A stretch of DNA of 64,000 bases, from contig NZ_CP018097.1 in assembly GCF_001886695.1 (NCBI RefSeq), positions 2,431,030-2,495,029 on the forward strand, read 5' to 3'. The notes beneath the pieces were generated by a model. That model was not told the origin of the DNA. It worked only from the letters and a program-made list of their open reading frames with translations, and did no database searches. Source of the DNA: Aurantiacibacter gangjinensis (GTDB taxonomy: Bacteria > Pseudomonadota > Alphaproteobacteria > Sphingomonadales > Sphingomonadaceae). Below are positions 63,257-64,000 of the stretch, one piece after another. The position numbers were made by a program, and so were the translations under genes. Each line of letters begins with the position of its first letter. Within the stretch, counting starts at the first letter, position 1.

Positions 63257-63972
63257 CAGCGGCGTGTTCCCGCTTTGCGCGCGGGCACGCTGCCTGTTGC
63301 GGGCAAGCCTTTCTGCAAGGCTTCGAGCTGCTGGCGCAATTCGGCAATCTCGCCTTCCAGCTTCTCGATGCAATCACGCCCGACCTCGCGCGCCTCCTCG
63401 CACGGCTCATCGCAGGGCGTGCCATAGGGGATGAAGTCGCGCATCCATTCTTCGGCGGGCATCAGGGTAGAGCGCGCCTTCACGCCGACCATGGTCGCGC
63501 CTTCGGGCACATCCTCGGTGACTACGGCATTGGCACCCACGCGGGCGCGCTTGCTGACGGTGATCGGACCGATCACCTGCGCGCCGGAGCCGATGATGAC
63601 ATTGTCTTCCAGTGTCGGGTGCCGCTTGCCGCCCTTCCCGTTCGTGGGATTGGTGCCGCCCAGCGTCACGCATTGGTAGATCGTCACATTGTCGCCGATT
63701 TCGGCGGTTTCGCCGATGACGGTAAAACCATGGTCGATGAAGAAGTTCTTCCCGATCCGCGCACCCGGGTGGATGTCGATGGCCGTCAACCAGCGGGAGA
63801 TATGGTTCACCAGCCGGGCGAGGAAGAACAGCTTCGCCTCGAACAGCCAATGCGCCACACGGTGCAGGCCAAGCGCCAGCACGCCCGGATATAGCAGCAC
63901 TTCCCAGCGCGAGCGCGGCGCCGGATCACGGGCCTGGATCGAGTCCAGATAGGCGGTCAGTCTATCGAACAT
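63256..63972 (-). CDS. cysE: Serine O-acetyltransferase (EpsC-type)
   Basis: A 238-residue enzyme that acetylates L-serine for cysteine synthesis. It has the short N-terminus of the EpsC class and a left-handed beta-helix: DIHPGARIGKNFFIDHG, VTLGGTNPT, KRHPTLEDNVIIGSGA, AQVIGPITVSKRARVGANAVV in part. The C-terminus ends in a coiled coil (CIEKLEGEIAELRQQLEALQ). The start is ATG at 63972, near the window edge. Confidence 0.94.
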   Translation of the reverse strand: MFDRLTAYLDSIQARDPAPRSRWEVLLYPGVLALGLHRVAHWLFEAKLFFLARLVNHISRWLTAIDIHPGARIGKNFFIDHGFTVIGETAEIGDNVTIYQCVTLGGTNPTNGKGGKRHPTLEDNVIIGSGAQVIGPITVSKRARVGANAVVTEDVPEGATMVGVKARSTLMPAEEWMRDFIPYGTPCDEPCEEAREVGRDCIEKLEGEIAELRQQLEALQKGLPATGSVPARKAGTRR

Positions 63973-64000
63973 TGCTCATCAGTTTCCCATCAAAACCCGT

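Overview
The window is a chromosomal segment of an alphaproteobacterium, most probably a marine-type sphingomonad (order Sphingomonadales, Erythrobacteraceae-like). The basis is gene order and gene content, not a database match. It shows pckA beside chvI-chvG-hprK-rapZ-EIIA-HPr, the infA-maf-RNase E/G-like-yacG-tRNA-Phe string, short-form hisG with hisD and nusB, a K+-independent-type H+-pyrophosphatase, a lone cobS, many TonB/outer-membrane and envelope genes, high GC, and dense start/stop overlaps with frequent GTG and TTG starts.

Layout. 1-3.2 kb (minus): the end of a glutaminyl cyclotransferase gene, two coupled DUF937-type genes and pckA. 3.4-8.8 kb (plus): ChvI/ChvG two-component system, HPr kinase, RapZ, a PTS EIIA and HPr, then a SpoU methyltransferase. 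This is a carbon/nitrogen-status and envelope-stress signalling block. 8.8-11.5 kb: rmuC, a 52-residue reading frame, a 15-cysteine copper-storage-type protein and an entericidin-like lipoprotein. 11.5-15.8 kb: def and recR (minus), then fmt, truA and an MDR dehydrogenase (plus). 15.8-22.4 kb: PBP1A, an M28 peptidase, cobS, a DUF2236 gene and a J-domain gene. 22.4-31.6 kb (plus): bolA, GST, pirin, FKBP, an alpha/beta-hydrolase, hisG-hisD-nusB, thiL, hppA. 31.8-40 kb: a JmjC-like cupin, tesB, EcsC, a VTT membrane protein, a TonB-like lipoprotein, uvrC, an APC permease and an HI0933-type flavoprotein. 40-48 kb: a TonB-dependent receptor with a large Gly-rich insertion, infA/maf/RNase-like/yacG, tRNA-Phe, a cNMP-domain thioredoxin-reductase-like flavoprotein and an AT-richer lipoprotein. 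48-64 kb: purC, an M16 peptidase, an alpha/beta-hydrolase-OsmC fusion, purS-purQ, a GGDEF-EAL protein, glmU-(small gene)-glmS, gph, a membrane protein, DUF2794 and cysE.

How they work together. Much of the segment is core metabolism and cell-envelope building: GlmS and GlmU make UDP-GlcNAc, PBP1A polymerises peptidoglycan, and the TonB parts serve the outer membrane. Added to this are nucleotide and histidine synthesis, translation (fmt, def, truA, infA, tRNA-Phe) and DNA repair (uvrC, recR, rmuC). The signalling block at 3.4-8 kb could connect carbon status, seen by HPr phosphorylation, with ChvG/ChvI and gluconeogenesis (pckA).

Non-coding structure. Several intergenic regions carry paired palindromic (REP-type) repeats in three sequence families. 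A separate hairpin with a GGAT loop follows two minus-strand genes and shows a compensatory base change. I see no phage, IS element, CRISPR array, rRNA or defence island, and no clearly new multi-gene system. The most unusual items are the receptor insertion, the flavoprotein that lacks the thioredoxin-reductase cysteine pair, the miniature RNase E/G-like protein, the cupin with a damaged metal site and the repeated hairpin element.
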